Source: Pedobacter sp. WC2423
GTDB taxonomy: Bacteria; Bacteroidota; Bacteroidia; Sphingobacteriales; Sphingobacteriaceae
Length of the DNA stretch: 64,000 nt
Direction of reading: 5' to 3'
Assembly: GCF_040822065.1 (NCBI RefSeq)
Contig: NZ_CP162005.1
Span: 2,666,001 to 2,730,000, forward strand
Positions 61,772-64,000 of the stretch are shown here, one piece after another. The translations under genes and the position numbers were made by a program. The first letter of the stretch is position 1. Every line of letters starts with the position of its first letter. The notes under the pieces were generated by a model. That model had not been told where the DNA came from and made no database searches. It was given only the letters and a program-made list of their open reading frames with translations.

Positions 61772-62671
61772 TTATGCTTTTTTCAACAAAGTTTTTCCTT
61801 CTTCAGTTTCCAGAAAATTTACCGCGTCTGCATGGTCTGTAGAGACAGATACCGGTATCCATTCTTCAAATTCCGCCATTTTCAAAGCTTCAGCATGTTT
61901 TACAAGCCCTACGGCTTCGCTGCCTAAAATCAAATGTACAGGTGGTTTGGGATGATCAGCTAATTCAATCATTACTTTTGCTGCTTTGTCAGGATCTCCC
62001 ATGGGTACGAAATTACCTGCTTTAAAAAGTCCGGCTATCTGATCGACAGTAGATTCGTAACCTGCCGCTTTTTGCGCATAACTCATTGAATCACCAGCCC
62101 AGTCTGTACGAAATCCACCTGGTTCAATGCTGGTTACATAAATTCCAAGGTGAGCAACTTCCTGAGCCAGTGCTTCACTGAACCCACTCAGACCGAATTT
62201 AGCAGCCTGATAAATCGTGAGTCCAAAATGACCAACTCTTCCTCCCACAGAGCTGATTTGAAGAATCCTTCCTGAGCGTTGTTTACGCATATAGGGCAAA
62301 ATAGCACGGGTAATAGCAATAGGTGCATTTAAATTAGTTTCCAGCTGACTGCGCACTTCCTGATCAGTAAAAGCTTCGGCAGCTCCGGTAATTCCGAAAC
62401 AAGCATTGTTTACCAATACATCAATATGGCCAAAATGCCCGATAGCCGCTTTAACTGCCTGGTTAATTTGCTCCTGATCTGTGACGTCCAGCTTTACAGG
62501 ATAAAGCTGATCCGGATATTTGGCCAGAAGATCGTTTAATTGTTCCGGGTTACGGGCTGTTGCCACTACATTAGCTCCACTTGCAAGTACACTTTCGGCC
62601 AGGTTTCTTCCTAATCCTCTTGAACTTCCGGTGATAAACCAAACTTTTGTCATTGTTGCTGAACTTGTCAT
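61772..62671 (-). CDS. Short-chain dehydrogenase/reductase
   Basis: This 299-residue SDR has cofactor site VWFITGSSRGLGRNLAESVL, NNACFGITGAAEAF (NNAG variant with Cys), Ser in ILQISSVGGRVGHFGLTIYQ and YxxxK in YQAAKFGLSGF. The C-terminal extension is that of the oxidoreductase group often paired with AraC regulators. An ATG six codons in (MTKVWF) could be the real start. The substrate is unknown. Upstream of and probably cotranscribed with the AraC gene. Confidence 0.88.
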   Translation of the reverse strand: MTSSATMTKVWFITGSSRGLGRNLAESVLASGANVVATARNPEQLNDLLAKYPDQLYPVKLDVTDQEQINQAVKAAIGHFGHIDVLVNNACFGITGAAEAFTDQEVRSQLETNLNAPIAITRAILPYMRKQRSGRILQISSVGGRVGHFGLTIYQAAKFGLSGFSEALAQEVAHLGIYVTSIEPGGFRTDWAGDSMSYAQKAAGYESTVDQIAGLFKAGNFVPMGDPDKAAKVMIELADHPKPPVHLILGSEAVGLVKHAEALKMAEFEEWIPVSVSTDHADAVNFLETEEGKTLLKKA

Positions 62672-62951
62672 TTTTTTATAATTTTTGTTGAGTTAAAGTT
62701 CGGTAGTATTCAGGAGGAACGTTTTGTTTAAAAGCTCAATTTTCATTTGTTATGAAGCTCAGCTTATTAACCGCAGAGGCAAAATGGATTTGTGACTTTA
62801 ATTTGATATGAGATAAGACCATGACTGTTATTCACTTACCTTCCGATCAGGTGATTCTTACGGGCTGGCCGTCCCTTCTTTTTATTTAACTTAGATCTTA
62901 ATAATTACAATTAATATATATTCGCATTGCTGATAATTAATTAACGATAGC

Positions 62952-63854
62952 ATGAAATTCGAAAAGATAACCATTATAGATAACTGCGGCCTGACTGAAG
63001 AAATTATAGAACAGCTTGCTGCTTTATCAAAAAATAAAATCAGCATATATAGGGATTATCCTCAGGATGATGCTGAAACGCTTGCCCGGATTGGTGATTC
63101 AGATGCTGTACTGGTAAGCTGGCAAACAAAAATCACAGCAGAAATTATTGCAAAGACTTCTCATTTAAAATATATTGGTATGTGCTGCAGTTTGTATGAT
63201 GAAGCTGCTGCAAATGTTGATATTCTGGCAGCCCGCCAAAAAGGTATCCAGGTAAAAGGGGTTAGAGATTATGGAGATGAAGGAGCGGTAGAATTTATAT
63301 TCGCACAGCTGATTTTCTTACTCAAAGGCTTAATAAAGGCAAGATGGAAAGATGAGCCTATGGAGTTAAAAAACAAAAGCATAGGGATTATTGGTCTTGG
63401 AACATTAGGATTAATGGTCGCACAGACTGCTCAGCATTTTGGAATGCAGGTATATTATTTTAACCGCAGCAGAAAATATGAACAGGAAAAAAATGGGATT
63501 ACATTTTTACCGCTGAAAGAGTTAATGGAATCATGTGATATCATTTCAACACATTTACCAAAAAACACAATTTTACTTACAGCAAAAGAGTTTAAGTTAA
63601 AGAAACCAAATTCAATTCTTGTCAATACATCTTTAGGAGTGCCTTTTGAGAAGGAAGCTTTTCTAAACTGGATTGCGGATGCCAGGAACTTTGCCATCTT
63701 TGATGCAGATGGAGTTGGAGATTTTGCAGAAGAATTTGCAGGCCATGAAAATATCATTTTATCAGATCAGTTTGGTGGCTTTACTTTTGAAGCGAAACAA
63801 AGACTATCAGAGAAGGTTCTTGTCAACATGACCAATTACCTGAATACTAAATAA
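62952..63854 (+). CDS. D-2-hydroxyacid dehydrogenase-like protein with altered active site
   Basis: This 300-residue protein has the NAD-binding Rossmann domain GIIGLGTLGLMVAQTAQHFG of D-2-hydroxyacid dehydrogenases. The catalytic residues of the family are not kept. The Arg of NTARG is Leu here (ILVNTSLGVPFEKEAF). The acidic DVFE motif reads FDADGVGDF. The His of TPHxxG is Gln (LSDQFGGFTFE). It probably does not work as a classic dehydrogenase, and may bind NAD(H) or a different substrate. Single gene; the following gene starts 7 bp later. Confidence 0.75.
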   Translation: MKFEKITIIDNCGLTEEIIEQLAALSKNKISIYRDYPQDDAETLARIGDSDAVLVSWQTKITAEIIAKTSHLKYIGMCCSLYDEAAANVDILAARQKGIQVKGVRDYGDEGAVEFIFAQLIFLLKGLIKARWKDEPMELKNKSIGIIGLGTLGLMVAQTAQHFGMQVYYFNRSRKYEQEKNGITFLPLKELMESCDIISTHLPKNTILLTAKEFKLKKPNSILVNTSLGVPFEKEAFLNWIADARNFAIFDADGVGDFAEEFAGHENIILSDQFGGFTFEAKQRLSEKVLVNMTNYLNTK

Positions 63855-63861
63855 TTTTTTA

Positions 63862-64000
63862 ATGCATGTACTTAAAAGACTTGTATTCTGGACTTCAATA
63901 GCTGCCATTAGCTGCTGGGTAGTTATAGCGCTGTTCGGAAAAGTTATCCCGCTTGAAATCAAAATTGGAAAAAGCGGAAACTTTCATCAGCTGTTTGTAT
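63862..64000 (+). CDS. N-terminal part of a membrane or exported protein (runs off window)
   Basis: An open frame from ATG at 63862 to the window end gives MHVLKRLVFWTSIAAISCWV followed by VIALFGKVIPLEIKIGKSGN. A basic N terminus and one hydrophobic helix suggest a signal anchor. The 7-bp gap from the preceding gene implies an operon. The rest is outside the window, so no family is assigned. Confidence 0.6.
   Translation, partial: MHVLKRLVFWTSIAAISCWVVIALFGKVIPLEIKIGKSGNFHQLFV

Overview
The window is chromosomal DNA of a Bacteroidota bacterium, most likely a Pedobacter-like member of the Sphingobacteriaceae. The signs are an Oar-type TonB-dependent receptor, a short 286-residue primary sigma factor, the MurF-Alr fusion, DUF6266 and DUF502 proteins, lipoproteins with SxC lipoboxes, promoters of the TTG-N19-TAnnTTTG type, and genes without clear Shine-Dalgarno sequences. 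The sequence is A+T-rich, and most genes are housekeeping or ordinary accessory genes.

Layout. 1-909: one end of an IS3-family element whose tip lies inside the terminator of the next operon. 953-7282: an RND efflux operon (inner-membrane pump, adaptor, TolC-like channel) led by a TetR-type regulator that is frameshifted. 7429-10707: an Oar-like outer-membrane receptor. 11215-23305: lpdA, an MBL hydrolase, a small XRE regulator, the primary sigma factor, a long GAPDH, an aldo/keto reductase, an M28 and an S41 peptidase, a DUF6266 protein, a degenerate HAD/pre-ATP-grasp pair and a LolD-like ATPase. 23371-36005: a visibly A+T-richer RiPP island. 36143-44018: sucC, asnS, an M13 peptidase, a glutamate-synthase-like protein and a Sua5/YrdC protein. 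44063-47837: a trpDFBA operon behind a leader peptide with three tandem Trp codons and an attenuator. 47957-58520: a YeeE/YedE pair, an OmpA-like lipoprotein, a recR operon, a symporter, a LOG protein, DUF502, murF-alr and recX. 58547-60820: a duplicated tRNA-Gly/tRNA-Leu unit, a GH11 xylanase-like lipoprotein and a tRNA relic. 60930-64000: an AraC regulator, an SDR, a 2-hydroxyacid-dehydrogenase-like protein with altered catalytic residues, and a truncated gene.

The most interesting system is the RiPP island. Three tandem precursor genes, two of them shorter than 60 codons, share a double-glycine leader and a Cys/Ser/Thr-rich core. They are followed by two LanC-like cyclases (one lacking a zinc-ligand Cys), a full-length LanB dehydratase, a C39-peptidase ABC transporter, a 55-residue membrane protein and an outer-membrane beta-barrel gene with a frameshift in its signal peptide. 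A luciferase-like flavin oxidoreductase is divergent from them. Together they can make, cyclise, cleave and export a class I lanthipeptide family. The second notable element is the trp attenuator: a stalled ribosome at WWW would let an 8-bp antiterminator form, and a completed leader peptide would let the terminator form about 10 nt before trpD.

Two genes (the TetR regulator and the RiPP outer-membrane protein) are each one T short in a homopolymer. This is either real mutation or phase variation, or a shared assembly artefact.
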